Origin: Achromobacter denitrificans NBRC 15125
GTDB taxonomy: Bacteria > Pseudomonadota > Gammaproteobacteria > Burkholderiales > Burkholderiaceae_B
Length of the DNA stretch: 64,000 nt
Assembly: GCF_001571365.1 (NCBI RefSeq)
Contig: NZ_BCTQ01000022.1
Coordinates: 51,120 to 115,119, forward strand
Direction: 5' to 3'
Below the pieces are notes generated by a model. That model was not told where the DNA came from. It did no database searches and was given only the letters and a program-made list of their open reading frames with translations. Positions 1 to 8,616 of the stretch are shown in pieces; position 1 is the first letter of the stretch; each line of letters starts with the position of its first letter. The translations under genes and the position numbers were made by a program.

Positions 1-756
1 ATGGACGGCTCGCTCAAGGAAGACGGCAAGACCATCGCCGACTACGACTACAACGTCGAAGTGACCAAGAAGGTCGTCGACATCGCGCACAAGCTGGGCG
101 TGACGGTCGAAGGCGAGCTGGGCTGCCTGGGCTCCCTGGAAACCATGCAGGGCGACAAGGAAGACGGCCACGGCGCCGACGGCAAGCTGACCATGGACCA
201 GCTGCTGACCGATCCGGAGCAGGCCGCCGACTTCGTGCGCAAGACGCAGCTGGACGCCCTGGCCATCGCCATCGGCACCAGCCACGGCGCCTACAAGTTC
301 ACGCGCAAGCCCACCGGCGACATCCTGTCGATCTCCCGCATCAAGGAAATCCACGCCCGCCTGCCCAACACCCACCTGGTGATGCACGGCAGCTCCAGCG
401 TGCCGCAGGAACTGCTGGCCGAGATCCGCGAATTCGGCGGCAACATGAAGGAAACCTACGGCGTGCCCGTCGAGGAAATCCAGGAAGCCATCAAGTTCGG
501 CGTGCGCAAGATCAATATCGACACCGATATCCGTCTGGCCATGACCGGCGCGATCCGCCGCTTCTTCGCCGAAAACCCGGAGAAGTTCGATCCGCGCGAA
601 TACCTGAAGCCGGCCCGCGCCGCGGCCAAGGCCATCTGTGTCGCCCGCTACACGCAGTTCGGCACCGCCGGCAACGCCAGCAAGATCAAGGCGCTGCCGC
701 TGACCGAAATCGCCGCGCAGTACGCCTCGGGCAAGCTGTCGCAAGTGGTGCAATAA
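1..756 (+). CDS. fba: Class II fructose-bisphosphate aldolase, C-terminal part (5' end outside window)
   Basis: Zinc-dependent aldolase that interconverts fructose-1,6-bisphosphate with dihydroxyacetone phosphate and glyceraldehyde-3-phosphate in cytosolic glycolysis/gluconeogenesis. The window opens inside the gene: 251 codons are visible against about 350 for the family, and the first ATG is probably an internal methionine ([11 protein letters not shown] is a conserved internal segment). Family motifs seen are [15 protein letters not shown] and LVMHGSSS, which carry the zinc-ligand Glu/His residues, and [11 protein letters not shown] of the phosphate-binding region. It ends at a TAA followed by a strong terminator, so it is the last gene of its transcript. 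The long [11 protein letters not shown] insertion is typical of the Calvin-cycle (CbbA-like) subtype. Confidence 0.95.
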   Translation: MDGSLKEDGKTIADYDYNVEVTKKVVDIAHKLGVTVEGELGCLGSLETMQGDKEDGHGADGKLTMDQLLTDPEQAADFVRKTQLDALAIAIGTSHGAYKFTRKPTGDILSISRIKEIHARLPNTHLVMHGSSSVPQELLAEIREFGGNMKETYGVPVEEIQEAIKFGVRKINIDTDIRLAMTGAIRRFFAENPEKFDPREYLKPARAAAKAICVARYTQFGTAGNASKIKALPLTEIAAQYASGKLSQVVQ

Positions 757-792
757 GGCTGGCGGCGCCCCTGGCGCCTCCAAGCACGGAAA

Positions 793-822
793 GGCGGGCC
801 CCCGAGGGGGCCCGCCTTTTTT
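793..822 (+). terminator. Rho-independent terminator of the aldolase gene
   Basis: A perfect 11-bp stem (793-803 with 806-816, GC only, GA at the turn) is followed directly by six T. It lies 37 bp after the aldolase stop codon and before the convergent GFA gene. Confidence 0.9.
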
Positions 823-843
823 CATGGGGCCCATCCGCCCGGC

Positions 844-1299
844 TTAGGCGGCGGGGCCGTTCCCGGGGAAATGGGGGACGCCGCGGTCCACGTGATGCCA
901 GGACGGGGCGGACGCCGTCCACAGGCTGGCCTTGGCGTGGAAGGCTTCGGGATCGTCCAGCGAGCCGGCCCGCACGACTTCGTAGCCCATCCCTTCGGAG
1001 CCGCCGAACAGCGGCGTGCCACAGGCGGCGCAGAAGCTGCGCATGACGGTGTGGCCCGAATCGCCCCGGTAGCGGTGTTCCTTGGGCTGGCCGCGCAGTA
1101 TGGTGACCGAGCCGGCCGGGAAGATCAGCGCGTGGGCGGGGGCGCCGCCGCTGGAATACTGGCAGTCCCGGCAATGACAGGTGGCGGCCGTGAGCGGCTC
1201 GTCGGTGACGGCGTAGCGGATGGCGCCGCACTGGCAGCCTCCGGTCAGGTGCACCTGCGCGTCGGCATGGGCGGTGCGTTTGGGGGAAGCATCCTGCAT
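844..1299 (-). CDS. GFA-domain (glutathione-dependent formaldehyde-activating-like) protein
   Basis: A 151-residue protein with the cysteine pattern of the GFA/CENP-V family: GGCQCG near residue 22, CHCRDC in the middle and FCAACG further on. These bind zinc in family members. The founding enzyme condenses formaldehyde with glutathione, but most GFA-domain proteins have no proven reaction, so the substrate is unknown. It stands alone, convergent with the aldolase gene and divergent from purC; the 265 bp to purC must hold both promoters. No signal peptide, so cytosolic. Confidence 0.8.
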   Translation of the reverse strand: MQDASPKRTAHADAQVHLTGGCQCGAIRYAVTDEPLTAATCHCRDCQYSSGGAPAHALIFPAGSVTILRGQPKEHRYRGDSGHTVMRSFCAACGTPLFGGSEGMGYEVVRAGSLDDPEAFHAKASLWTASAPSWHHVDRGVPHFPGNGPAA

Positions 1300-1564
1300 A
1301 CGACTCTGTCTCCGGGGTCAGCGCCGTGACGCCAGCGGCGGTCGGCGCGCATATTGGGAGACGACAGCCTAACCCGGGCGCCGGGCGGCGTCGAGGGGAG
1401 GGCGGGCCGCCGGACCCTTCCGTGAGTCCGGCAAAGCCGGCCCATTTGCAGTAACCTATGCGCTTTGCAGGACCCGCGCCGCGCGCCGGCCTTGCCCTGT
1501 TCTACTTCCCGCCCTGGCGCCTGCCCGAGGCGGGAATCTTCATTATTGCCATAGGCCATTTCCC

Positions 1565-2446
1565 GTGACTTCTGCTTTGCATCAATCCAGCATCAAGTCC
1601 TTGCCGCTGCTGGGCCGCGGTAAGGTGCGCGATATGTACGCGGTGGGCGACGACAAGTTGCTGATCGTCGCGTCGGATCGCATCTCCGCCTTCGACGTGA
1701 TCCTCGACGACCCCATCCCCGGCAAGGGGCAGGTGCTGACCGAGCTGACCGAATTCTGGCTGCAGAAGCTGGCCCACATCCTGCCGAACCACTCCACCGG
1801 CGTGAAGCCCGAAGACGTGGTGGCGCCGGACGAAGTGGACCAGGTGCGGGGCCGCGCCGTCGTGGTCAAGCGCTTGAAGCCCATCCTGGTGGAAGCGGTG
1901 GCCCGCGGCTACCTGATCGGCTCGGGCTGGAAGGATTACCAGGCCACGGGCTCGGTGTGCGGCATCAAGCTCCCGGCCGGGCTGCAGCAGGCCAGCCAGC
2001 TGCCCGAACCCATCTTCACGCCGGCGGCCAAGGCCGAGTTCGGCATGCACGACGAAAACGTGGATTTCGCGCACGTGGTCAAGGAAGTCGGCCAGGAAAT
2101 GGCGGAGCGCATCCGCGACGTGACCCTCAAGCTTTACGCCGAAGCGGCCAAGTTCGCCGCGACCAAGGGCATCATCATCGCCGACACGAAGTTCGAGTTC
2201 GGCCTGGACGACGACGGCACGCTGTACCTGATGGACGAAGTGCTGACGCCCGATTCGTCGCGCTTCTGGCCCGCCGACGGCTACCGCGTGGGCATCAGCC
2301 CCCCGTCGTTCGACAAGCAGTTCGTGCGGGACTGGCTGGAAACCCAGACCTGGGACAAGACGCCGCCCGCGCCGCGCCTGCCCAAGGACGTGCTGGAAAA
2401 AACGGCCGCCAAATACCGCGAAGCGCTGGACCGGCTGGTCGCCTGA
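1565..2446 (+). CDS. purC: Phosphoribosylaminoimidazole-succinocarboxamide synthase
   Basis: SAICAR synthetase: joins aspartate to CAIR with ATP in de novo purine synthesis. The 293-residue length fits the single-domain bacterial/yeast-like form. The glycine-rich nucleotide region GRGKVRDMY is at about 17-24, followed by SDRISAFD (38-45), [12 protein letters not shown] near 118 and DTKFEFG near 210. The start is GTG at 1565; no ATG nearby keeps the conserved N-terminus. purE and purK, which act just before it, lie 1 kb downstream, separated by a terminator and the dsbB pair, so they are not one transcript. Confidence 0.97.
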   Translation: MTSALHQSSIKSLPLLGRGKVRDMYAVGDDKLLIVASDRISAFDVILDDPIPGKGQVLTELTEFWLQKLAHILPNHSTGVKPEDVVAPDEVDQVRGRAVVVKRLKPILVEAVARGYLIGSGWKDYQATGSVCGIKLPAGLQQASQLPEPIFTPAAKAEFGMHDENVDFAHVVKEVGQEMAERIRDVTLKLYAEAAKFAATKGIIIADTKFEFGLDDDGTLYLMDEVLTPDSSRFWPADGYRVGISPPSFDKQFVRDWLETQTWDKTPPAPRLPKDVLEKTAAKYREALDRLVA

Positions 2447-2464
2447 CCCGGCCGCGTTTCAAGG

Positions 2465-2498
2465 AAAAAAGCCGCTCCTGGCCGAGCGGTTTTTTTTC
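2465..2498 (+). terminator. Rho-independent terminator of purC
   Basis: Stem CCGCTC/GAGCGG (2472-2477 with 2484-2489), 6-nt loop, preceded by six A and followed by nine T, so it could work in both directions. It begins 18 bp after the purC stop. Confidence 0.85.
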
Positions 2499-2602
2499 GC
2501 CTGGAGCCAGGGCCCGGCTCGGGTATTCGATAACAGTTATTTCGGATTGTTACGTTATACTTTTCCGATTGTATCGGGACGTCCCAGAAAGGAGCGCTAC
2601 GC

Positions 2603-2761
2603 ATGGTAATGATGTTGCCTTTCCTGACCGGCCTGGTCGCTGTGTGGTTCGGGATGCTTGGAAAGCGCCGCCCCTGCGTGACCTTCTGGCTGCTCACCCT
2701 GGCGATCTTCGCCGCCTGGTGCCAATACCACATGACCAGCCCGCTGGCGCTGTCGTTCTAG
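2603..2761 (+). CDS. Small membrane protein, DUF5993-like, paired with DsbB
   Basis: A 52-residue ORF with a good ribosome site (AAAGGAG, 10 nt before the ATG). Two hydrophobic stretches (about 4-20 and 28-42) surround a basic turn, GKRRPC, suggesting a two-pass inner-membrane hairpin. Cysteines are at 25 and 40. It ends 9 bp before the dsbB start, so the two are probably co-translated. Size, topology and position match the uncharacterised DUF5993 family as I remember it; no function is known. A role with DsbB in electron transfer or assembly is inference from position only. Confidence 0.7.
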   Translation: MVMMLPFLTGLVAVWFGMLGKRRPCVTFWLLTLAIFAAWCQYHMTSPLALSF

Positions 2762-2770
2762 GGCCGGGCG

Positions 2771-3343
2771 ATGATCTTTTCCCGCAATCCCGCGCGCGGC
2801 TCGCGCATCCTGAACGGCCTGGCCCTGCTGGGCGTCACCATCGCCCTGGGCATGGCATTCTTCTGGCAGTTTGCCTACGGCGAGCTGCCGTGCCCACTGT
2901 GCCTGCTGCAGCGCGTCGCGCTGATCCTGGCGGGCGTGGGCTTCCTGCTGAACTTGCGGCTGGGGCCGTCGCCGATGCACTACGCCATGAGCATCGCGGC
3001 CGCGCTGGGCGGCATGCTGGCCTCGGGCCGGCAGGTGCTCCTGCACATCGCGCCCGGCGATCCGGGCTACGGCGCGCCCCTGCTGGGCCTGCACTTCTAC
3101 ACCTGGGCCTTCATCGCCTTCTCGGCCATCATCGCGTTCTGCGCGCTGATGCTGTCGGCCGACCGCAAGTGGGGCGACAGCATGCTGAAAAAGCCGGTGC
3201 CGGCGCTGGGCGCGGTGGCCATGGCCCTGTTTTTCATCGCCACGCTGGCCAACGTCGGCAGCACCACGCTGGAGTGCGGCTTCGGCCCGTGCCCGGACGA
3301 TCCCGTGACCTATCAGTGGCTGGATTCGGGGGCCGCGCGGTAG
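2771..3343 (+). CDS. dsbB: Disulfide bond formation protein B (DsbB/DsbI family), five-helix variant
   Basis: Inner-membrane quinone reductase family that reoxidises a periplasmic thiol oxidase of DsbA type. The 190-residue protein has the signature CPLC at 41-44 right after helix 1. Classical DsbB has four helices and a second cysteine pair in the loop between helices 3 and 4. Here that loop ([15 protein letters not shown]) has no cysteine. Instead an extra fifth hydrophobic segment (about 144-164) is followed by a C-terminal tail with a CGFGPC pair, which by topology would be periplasmic. Family call is firm; the partner oxidase and physiological role are not known from this window. Confidence 0.85.
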   Translation: MIFSRNPARGSRILNGLALLGVTIALGMAFFWQFAYGELPCPLCLLQRVALILAGVGFLLNLRLGPSPMHYAMSIAAALGGMLASGRQVLLHIAPGDPGYGAPLLGLHFYTWAFIAFSAIIAFCALMLSADRKWGDSMLKKPVPALGAVAMALFFIATLANVGSTTLECGFGPCPDDPVTYQWLDSGAAR

Positions 3344-3375
3344 GCCCGCGCCCACCCGGTTAAAATACCCGGTTT

Positions 3376-3435
3376 CGCGGCCTGGTTCCGCGGTCCTCCG
3401 ACTTTCCGCGGCCTGGCGCCGCGGTCTCAACTTTC
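3376..3435 (+). repeat. Tandem imperfect repeat in the purE leader
   Basis: Two units of about 30 nt, CGCGGCCTGG(TT/CG)CCGCGGTC followed by a short spacer and ACTTT, lie head to tail at 3376-3405 and 3407-3435. Each unit can fold into a small GC hairpin. The second ends 11 bp before the purE start. A TAAAAT at 3361-3366 just upstream could be the promoter -10 box, which would place both hairpins in the 5' leader. Confidence 0.55.
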
Positions 3436-3446
3436 AGACACCGGTT

Positions 3447-3968
3447 ATGACAGCCAAGACTTCCGCAGCGGCAGAGGCCACCCCAGTGGTGGGCGTGATT
3501 ATGGGTTCTTCCAGCGATTGGGAGGTCATGAAGCACGCGGTCACCATGCTGGAGGACTTCGGCGTGCCCTTCGAGGCGCGCGTGATTTCGGCGCACCGCA
3601 TGCCGCAGGACATGGCCGAGTACGGCGCCGCCGCGCATGGGCGCGGCCTGCGCGGCATCATCGCTGGCGCCGGCGGCGCGGCGCACCTGCCGGGCATGAT
3701 GGCGGCGCTGACCGAAGTGCCGGTGTTCGGCGTGCCGGTGCCGTCCAAGTACCTGCGCGGCGAAGACTCGCTGCTGTCCATCGTGCAGATGCCCAAGGGC
3801 GTGCCGGTGGCCACCTTCGCGATCGGCGAAGCCGGCGCTGCCAACGCGGCGCTGCACGTGATCGCCACCCTGGCGGGCACGGACGCCGGCCTGCACCAGA
3901 AGCTGGTGGCGTTCCGCGCCCGCCAGACGCAGGCCGCGCGCGACATGAAGGTTCCGCCCGAGGCCTGA
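3447..3968 (+). CDS. purE: N5-carboxyaminoimidazole ribonucleotide mutase
   Basis: Moves the carboxyl group of N5-CAIR to C4 to give CAIR in purine synthesis. The 173-residue protein contains the class I motifs GSSSDW (20-25), SAHR (48-51, with the likely catalytic His50) and [11 protein letters not shown] (74-84). It is followed after 5 bp by purK, which makes its substrate, so the pair is one operon. The N-terminal 12 residues are an Ala/Thr extension before the conserved core. Confidence 0.97.
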   Translation: MTAKTSAAAEATPVVGVIMGSSSDWEVMKHAVTMLEDFGVPFEARVISAHRMPQDMAEYGAAAHGRGLRGIIAGAGGAAHLPGMMAALTEVPVFGVPVPSKYLRGEDSLLSIVQMPKGVPVATFAIGEAGAANAALHVIATLAGTDAGLHQKLVAFRARQTQAARDMKVPPEA

Positions 3969-3973
3969 TCAGA

Positions 3974-5164
3974 ATGACTCAATCCACTGCTTTCACGATC
4001 GCGCCCGGCGGCTGGCTGGGCTTGCTGGGAGGCGGCCAGCTGGGCCGCATGTTCTGCCACGCCGCGCAAAGCCTGGGCTACAAGGTGGCGGTGCTGGATC
4101 CGGCCGCCGAGTGCCCGGCCGGCATGGTGGCCGACCTGCACATCCAGGCGGCCTACGACGACGAGGACGGCCTGGCCCGCCTCGCCCAGACCTGTCAGGC
4201 CGTGACGACCGAATTCGAGAACGTGCCCGCCGACAGCCTGCGCACCCTGGCCACGCGCTGCCGCGTCAGCCCCGCCGGGGATGCCGTGGCCATCGTGCAG
4301 GACCGCATCGCCGAGAAGACCTTCATCGCCTCGCAAGGCATCCCCGTGGCGCCGCACGCGGCCATCCGCAGCGAAGCGGACCTGCGCGCGGCGCCGGACG
4401 CGCTGTTTCCCGGCATCCTCAAAGTGGCGCGCCTGGGCTATGACGGCAAGGGCCAGGCCCGCATCGCCACGCGCGAGGAAGCGCTGGCCGCCTTCGCCGA
4501 ATTCGGTGGCGTGGCGTGCGTGCTGGAAGCGCTGATGCCGCTGGACTACGAGATCTCGGTGGTGCTGGCGCGCGGCTTCGACGGCGCCAGCGTGGTGTTT
4601 CCCGTGGCGCGCAACGTGCACCGCGACGGCATCCTGGCGGTGTCGACGGCCGAGCCGGTCCAGCAGGACGCGGCCCATGCCGAGCGGCAGGCCCGCGCGA
4701 CCCAGGCGGCGCAAGCCATCGCGCAGGGCTTGGGCTACCACGGCGTGCTGTGCGTGGAGTTCTTCGTGCTCAAGGACGGCAGTCTGATCGTCAACGAAAT
4801 CGCGCCGCGCCCGCACAACAGCGGCCACTACACCATGGACGCCTGCCTCTCCAGCCAGTTCGAGCAGCAGGCGCGCGCCATGGCCGGCCTGCCGCTGGGC
4901 GGCACCGACCTGCTGGCGCCCGCGGTCATGTTGAATCTCCTGGGCGACATCTGGTATCCGTCGGCCGCCGCCACGGCGCAACGCGAGCCCGACTGGGCCG
5001 CCGCGCTGGCCGTGCCCACGGCCAAGCTGCACCTGTACGGCAAGCGCGAAGCGCGCCGCGGTCGCAAGATGGGACACGTCACCATCGTCGCGCCCACCGT
5101 GCAGCAGGCTCGCGACGACGCCGCCCGCGTGGCGGCGGCGCTGGGCATGCAGGCTCCCGAATAA
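3974..5164 (+). CDS. purK: N5-carboxyaminoimidazole ribonucleotide synthase
   Basis: ATP-grasp enzyme that carboxylates AIR with bicarbonate and ATP to N5-CAIR. At 396 residues it is of normal length. Motifs are LGGGQLGRM (18-26), KVARLGYDGKGQ (ATP-grasp lysine and glycine loop) and NEIAPRPHNSGHYT (metal-binding end of the ATP-grasp fold). The ATG at 3974 lies 5 bp after the purE stop, and the stop is 11 bp before the next gene, so purE-purK-sua5 is read as one operon. Confidence 0.97.
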   Translation: MTQSTAFTIAPGGWLGLLGGGQLGRMFCHAAQSLGYKVAVLDPAAECPAGMVADLHIQAAYDDEDGLARLAQTCQAVTTEFENVPADSLRTLATRCRVSPAGDAVAIVQDRIAEKTFIASQGIPVAPHAAIRSEADLRAAPDALFPGILKVARLGYDGKGQARIATREEALAAFAEFGGVACVLEALMPLDYEISVVLARGFDGASVVFPVARNVHRDGILAVSTAEPVQQDAAHAERQARATQAAQAIAQGLGYHGVLCVEFFVLKDGSLIVNEIAPRPHNSGHYTMDACLSSQFEQQARAMAGLPLGGTDLLAPAVMLNLLGDIWYPSAAATAQREPDWAAALAVPTAKLHLYGKREARRGRKMGHVTIVAPTVQQARDDAARVAAALGMQAPE

Positions 5165-5175
5165 GCGCGGCGACG

Positions 5176-6228
5176 ATGAATTCCCTGCCGCCTTCAGGTT
5201 CCGCCAGCGCCGCGGAAATCGCCGAAGCCGCCCAGCGCCTGCTGGACGGCGAGCTGGCCGCGTTTCCCACCGAGACCGTCTATGGTCTGGGCGCGGACGC
5301 TGAAAACGCGCAAGCGGTGGCCAAGATCTACGCGGCCAAGGGCCGGCCGTCGAATCATCCCGTCATCGTGCACATCGCGCCCCAGGGCGACGTGTCGTAC
5401 TGGGCCGCCGAGGTGCCGCCGGAGGCGCGCCTGCTGATCGACGCCTTCTGGCCCGGCCCCCTGACGCTGATCCTCAAGCGCGCGCCGCACATCGCCGACA
5501 CGGTGAGCGGCGGCCAGGACAGCATCGGCATCCGCTGCCCTTCGCATCCGGTGGCGCAGGCGCTGCTGGCGGCGTTCGCGGCCGGCAAGCCGAACGGGCA
5601 GGGCGGCGTGGCCGCGCCGTCGGCGAACAAATTCGGGCAGGTCTCGCCCACGCGGGCCGAGCACGTCCGCGGCGAGTTCCCCGAGGAAGTCGCGGCCGGC
5701 ATGCCGGTGCTGGAAGGCGGGGCATCGGAGGTCGGCATCGAATCCACGATCCTCGACCTGTCGCGCCTGGATCGCGGCGCCGGCCCGGTGCTGCTGCGTC
5801 CCGGCCATGTCAGCGCCGCGCAGATCGAAGCCGTGCTGGGCGTGCAAGTGTTCGCGCCGGATGCGGGCGCTCCGCGCGCGTCCGGCACGCTGAAAGCACA
5901 CTACGCGCCGCGCACGGCGCTGGAGCTGGCCTCCGAAGCGCGCCTGCGCGACGTGGAACAGGGCCGCGACCTGCCTGAAGGGCGGGTGGTGGTGGTGGCC
6001 TACGGCGCGGCGCCGGCCGTGCTCGACCCCCGGGTGCAATGGCAGTCCGTGCCTGCCGATCCGGCTCGCTACGCGCAGGCGCTGTACGGCCTGCTGCGCG
6101 ATCTGGACCAGCAGGGCTATGCGCGCATCATCGTGCAGGCGCCTCCCGCCACCGACGACTGGCACGCGGTCAACGACCGCATCGGCCGCGCCGCCGCCGC
6201 GTTCACGCTGGACACGACGGATCTGTAG
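5176..6228 (+). CDS. tsaC: L-threonylcarbamoyladenylate synthase, Sua5 type
   Basis: Makes threonylcarbamoyl-AMP from threonine, bicarbonate and ATP, the first step of the t6A37 tRNA modification. The 350-residue protein is the long Sua5 form: a YrdC/TsaC domain (FPTETVYGLGAD at 30-41, KGRPSNHPV at 55-63, SANKFGQVSPT near 150) plus a C-terminal Sua5 domain of about 120 residues after the linker RASGTLKAHYAPRT. Its TAG stop codon lies inside the left end of the inverted-repeat element at 6225-6408. Confidence 0.95.
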   Translation: MNSLPPSGSASAAEIAEAAQRLLDGELAAFPTETVYGLGADAENAQAVAKIYAAKGRPSNHPVIVHIAPQGDVSYWAAEVPPEARLLIDAFWPGPLTLILKRAPHIADTVSGGQDSIGIRCPSHPVAQALLAAFAAGKPNGQGGVAAPSANKFGQVSPTRAEHVRGEFPEEVAAGMPVLEGGASEVGIESTILDLSRLDRGAGPVLLRPGHVSAAQIEAVLGVQVFAPDAGAPRASGTLKAHYAPRTALELASEARLRDVEQGRDLPEGRVVVVAYGAAPAVLDPRVQWQSVPADPARYAQALYGLLRDLDQQGYARIIVQAPPATDDWHAVNDRIGRAAAAFTLDTTDL

Positions 6229-6408
6229 GATGGGTGGAGCGCGAGAGTTCTTAAGCTAGAACTCCGCCCTCCAGCGCGCGAAACCCATGCGGCCGTGGAA
6301 GACTGTTTTCAAGCCGCTGCCAGGCGCCGTCCGCTCACCGCCGCATGGGTTTCGCGCGCTGGAGGGGGGTATTCTTGTGCAGAGGATCTCGCGCTTCACC
6401 CATCCTAC
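6225..6408. repeat. 184-bp nested inverted-repeat element between convergent genes
   Basis: Outer arms 6225-6246 and 6387-6408 are inverted copies with one mismatch in 22; they begin GTAGGATGGGTG. Inner arms 6267-6292 and 6341-6366 are perfect 26-bp inverted copies, extendable by two more pairs. The centre is 48 nt. A further small palindrome (AGTTCT/AGAACT) lies in the left arm at 6246-6263. There is no T-run. The element fills the whole gap between the tsaC and iclR stops and supplies the tsaC stop codon. This looks like a non-coding miniature mobile or dispersed palindromic repeat; as RNA it would form a long hairpin in either direction. Confidence 0.85.
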
Positions 6409-6410
6409 GG

Positions 6411-7238
6411 TCACGCCGCCAGGAGTTCCCCTATCCGTTCCACCGCCTGCCGCAAGGGCGGCAGGAACTCTTCCGTCAGCCGGTTCAGCGGCACCCGGGC
6501 GGCCTTCACGCTGACATTGACCGCCCCGCAGGCCTTGCCGCTGGCCGAGCGCACGGCCACCGAGATGGCGCGCACGTTCAACTCCAGCTCCTGGTCCACC
6601 ACCGCGTAGTCCTGCTCCCGGATGCGCGCCAGTTCGGCGCGCAGCTTGTCCTCGGTGATCACGGTGAATTCGGTGTAGGGCTGCAGTTCGGTCGCGGCGA
6701 AGTAGCGGGCGAGGGCGGGTTCCGGCAGTTGCGCCAGCAGCACGCGCCCGATGGACGTGCAATAGGCCGGCAGCCGGCTGCCCAGCCCCATCGAGGTGGC
6801 CAGCAGGCGGTTCACTTCCGAGCGCGCCAGGTACAGCATTTCGTGGCCTTCCATGATGGCCAGCGCGCAGGTTTCGTTGACCGTGGCGCTGAGTTCTTCC
6901 AGCACCGGCTGGGCCAGCGACACGAACGGCGTGGACGAGAAGTACGCATAGCCCAGGCCCAGGATGCGGGGCGTCAGCACGTAGAGCCTGCCATGCTGCT
7001 CGGCCATGCCCAGCAGGATCAGCGTATGCAGGCAGCGCTGCACCACGGCGCGCGGCAGGCCGGCCCGGCGGCTCAGCTCGGCCGCGGTCTGGGGCTGGCG
7101 GCGCGTGCCGAAGGCGCGGATCACGTGCAGGCCGCGCGCCAGCGTCAGCATGTAATCCGGGTCGCCCCGCAACTGGTCGGGATGGTCTTCCGCCGCCGGC
7201 GGCGCGGCGTAGCCGGGAGGAGGAAGGTTGGGCCGCAT
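6411..7238 (-). CDS. IclR-family regulator, PcaR/PobR-like
   Basis: 275 residues: an N-terminal winged helix-turn-helix (about 30-90; TAAELSRRAGLPRAVVQR is the recognition part) and a C-terminal effector domain (about 100-270). The start DPDYMLTLARGLHVIRAF is typical of the PcaR/PobR/CatR branch that controls aromatic catabolism. Its start overlaps the CoA-transferase subunit B stop by one base (TGATG), so it is the last gene of the operon it presumably controls. The ligand, perhaps a ring-cleavage intermediate such as 3-oxoadipate, is inferred from context. Confidence 0.85.
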   Translation of the reverse strand: MRPNLPPPGYAAPPAAEDHPDQLRGDPDYMLTLARGLHVIRAFGTRRQPQTAAELSRRAGLPRAVVQRCLHTLILLGMAEQHGRLYVLTPRILGLGYAYFSSTPFVSLAQPVLEELSATVNETCALAIMEGHEMLYLARSEVNRLLATSMGLGSRLPAYCTSIGRVLLAQLPEPALARYFAATELQPYTEFTVITEDKLRAELARIREQDYAVVDQELELNVRAISVAVRSASGKACGAVNVSVKAARVPLNRLTEEFLPPLRQAVERIGELLAA

Positions 7239-7879
7239 CAGCCGTCGAGCAGGGGAGCGCCGGTGCGCGCCTGCAGTTCCTTGAAAGTCATGCCGTCGAT
7301 CATATCCCGGACCCGCAGCCCGTCGGGCGTCACGTCGATGACGGCCAGATCGGTATAGATGCGGTCCACCACGCCCGCGCCGGTCAGCGGATAGGCGCAG
7401 CGTTCGACGATCTTCGGTTCGCCGTTCCTGGCGTTGTGCTCCATCAGGATGTAGACGCTGCGCGCGCCCACCGCCAGGTCCATGGCGCCGCCCACGGCCG
7501 GCGCCTCGCCCGGCCGGCCGAGGGACCAGTTGGCCAGGTCGCCGTTGGCGGCGACCTGCATGCCGCCCATGACGCAGATGTCCAGGTGGCCGCCGCGCAT
7601 CATCGCGAACGAATCCGCGTGGTGGAAGTACGAGCCGCCCCGCAGCAGGGTCACGGGTTGCTTGCCGGCGTTGATCAGGTCCAGGTCGATCTCGGCGTCC
7701 GCCGGGGGCGGGCCCATGCCGAGGATGCCGTTCTCGCTGTGCAGCACGATCTCGCGCCCGGGCGGCAGGTGCGCGGCCACCAGCACCGGCATGCCGATGC
7801 CCAGGTTGACGTAGCTGCCGTCGGGAATGTCGCGGGCCAGGCGGCGCGCCATGTCGGCGCGGTTCAGGGGCTGGAACAT
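7238..7879 (-). CDS. pcaJ: 3-oxoacid (3-oxoadipate-type) CoA-transferase, subunit B
   Basis: Beta subunit of a two-gene class I CoA-transferase. In 213 residues it shows the glycine-rich start YVNLGIGMP (23-31) and SENGILGMGP (48-57), where Glu49 is the family's catalytic glutamate forming the glutamyl-CoA thioester. Subunit A is 10 bp upstream. Partner choice (3-oxoadipate with succinyl-CoA) is inferred from the PcaR-like regulator next door; acetoacetate/succinyl-CoA transferases look very similar. Confidence 0.85.
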   Translation of the reverse strand: MFQPLNRADMARRLARDIPDGSYVNLGIGMPVLVAAHLPPGREIVLHSENGILGMGPPPADAEIDLDLINAGKQPVTLLRGGSYFHHADSFAMMRGGHLDICVMGGMQVAANGDLANWSLGRPGEAPAVGGAMDLAVGARSVYILMEHNARNGEPKIVERCAYPLTGAGVVDRIYTDLAVIDVTPDGLRVRDMIDGMTFKELQARTGAPLLDG

Positions 7880-7889
7880 GCGGGCTCCT

Positions 7890-8570
7890 TCAACTGGAGA
7901 AGGCGGCGTCGGCCACCTGGGTGACGCGCTGGACGAAGATGCCGGGCGTGACCACGGCCTCGGGCGGCAGTTCGCCCAGCCCGGCCTTGGCGCGCACCTG
8001 CACGATGGCGGTCCGGGCCGCCATGCACATGACGGGCCCGAAGTTGCGGGCGCTCTTGTTGTAGGTGAGGTTGCCCCAGCGGTCGGCCTGGTCGGCTTTC
8101 ACCAGCGCGAAGTCGCCATGCAGGGGGTGTTCGAAGACGTGTCCGCGGCCGTCTATCATGCGCGTCTCCTTGCCCTGCGCCAGCTCGGTGCCGTAGGCGG
8201 TGGGCGTGAAAAAGCCGCCCAGCCCGGCGCCGGCCGCCCGCAGGCGTTCGGCGATGGTGCCTTGCGGCACGCATTCGAGTTCGATCCGGCCTTCGCGGTA
8301 CAGCTCGTCGAAAACCCAGGAGTGCGAGGCCTTGGGAAAGGAGCAGATCACCTTGCGCACGCGTCCGGCCTTGATCAGCGCGGCCAGGCCGGTCTCCCGG
8401 TTGCCGGCGTTGTTGCTGACGACGGTAAGGTCGCGCGCGCCCTGCGCGATCAGCGCGTGGATCAGCTCCGTGGGCATGCCCGCGCCGCCGAAGCCGCTGA
8501 TCAGCACCGTGGCGCCGTCGTGGATGTCCGAGACGGCGGCCTCGGGAGAGTCGTAGAACTTGTCGATCAT
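7890..8570 (-). CDS. pcaI: 3-oxoacid (3-oxoadipate-type) CoA-transferase, subunit A
   Basis: Alpha subunit, 226 residues, with the CoA-binding signature ISGFGGAGMP at 24-33 and the conserved stretch VVSNNAGNRETGLAALI. It lies between a Bug receptor gene (46 bp upstream) and subunit B (10 bp downstream) in an apparent four-gene operon. Together the subunits would activate a 3-oxo acid for thiolysis. No matching thiolase, muconate cycloisomerase or lactonase is in this operon, so the rest of any beta-ketoadipate route must be elsewhere. Confidence 0.85.
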   Translation of the reverse strand: MIDKFYDSPEAAVSDIHDGATVLISGFGGAGMPTELIHALIAQGARDLTVVSNNAGNRETGLAALIKAGRVRKVICSFPKASHSWVFDELYREGRIELECVPQGTIAERLRAAGAGLGGFFTPTAYGTELAQGKETRMIDGRGHVFEHPLHGDFALVKADQADRWGNLTYNKSARNFGPVMCMAARTAIVQVRAKAGLGELPPEAVVTPGIFVQRVTQVADAAFSS

Positions 8571-8616
8571 GGTGGAGTTCCGTCGGGGGCGGGCGCGGCG
8601 GACGCGCCCGCCGCGT

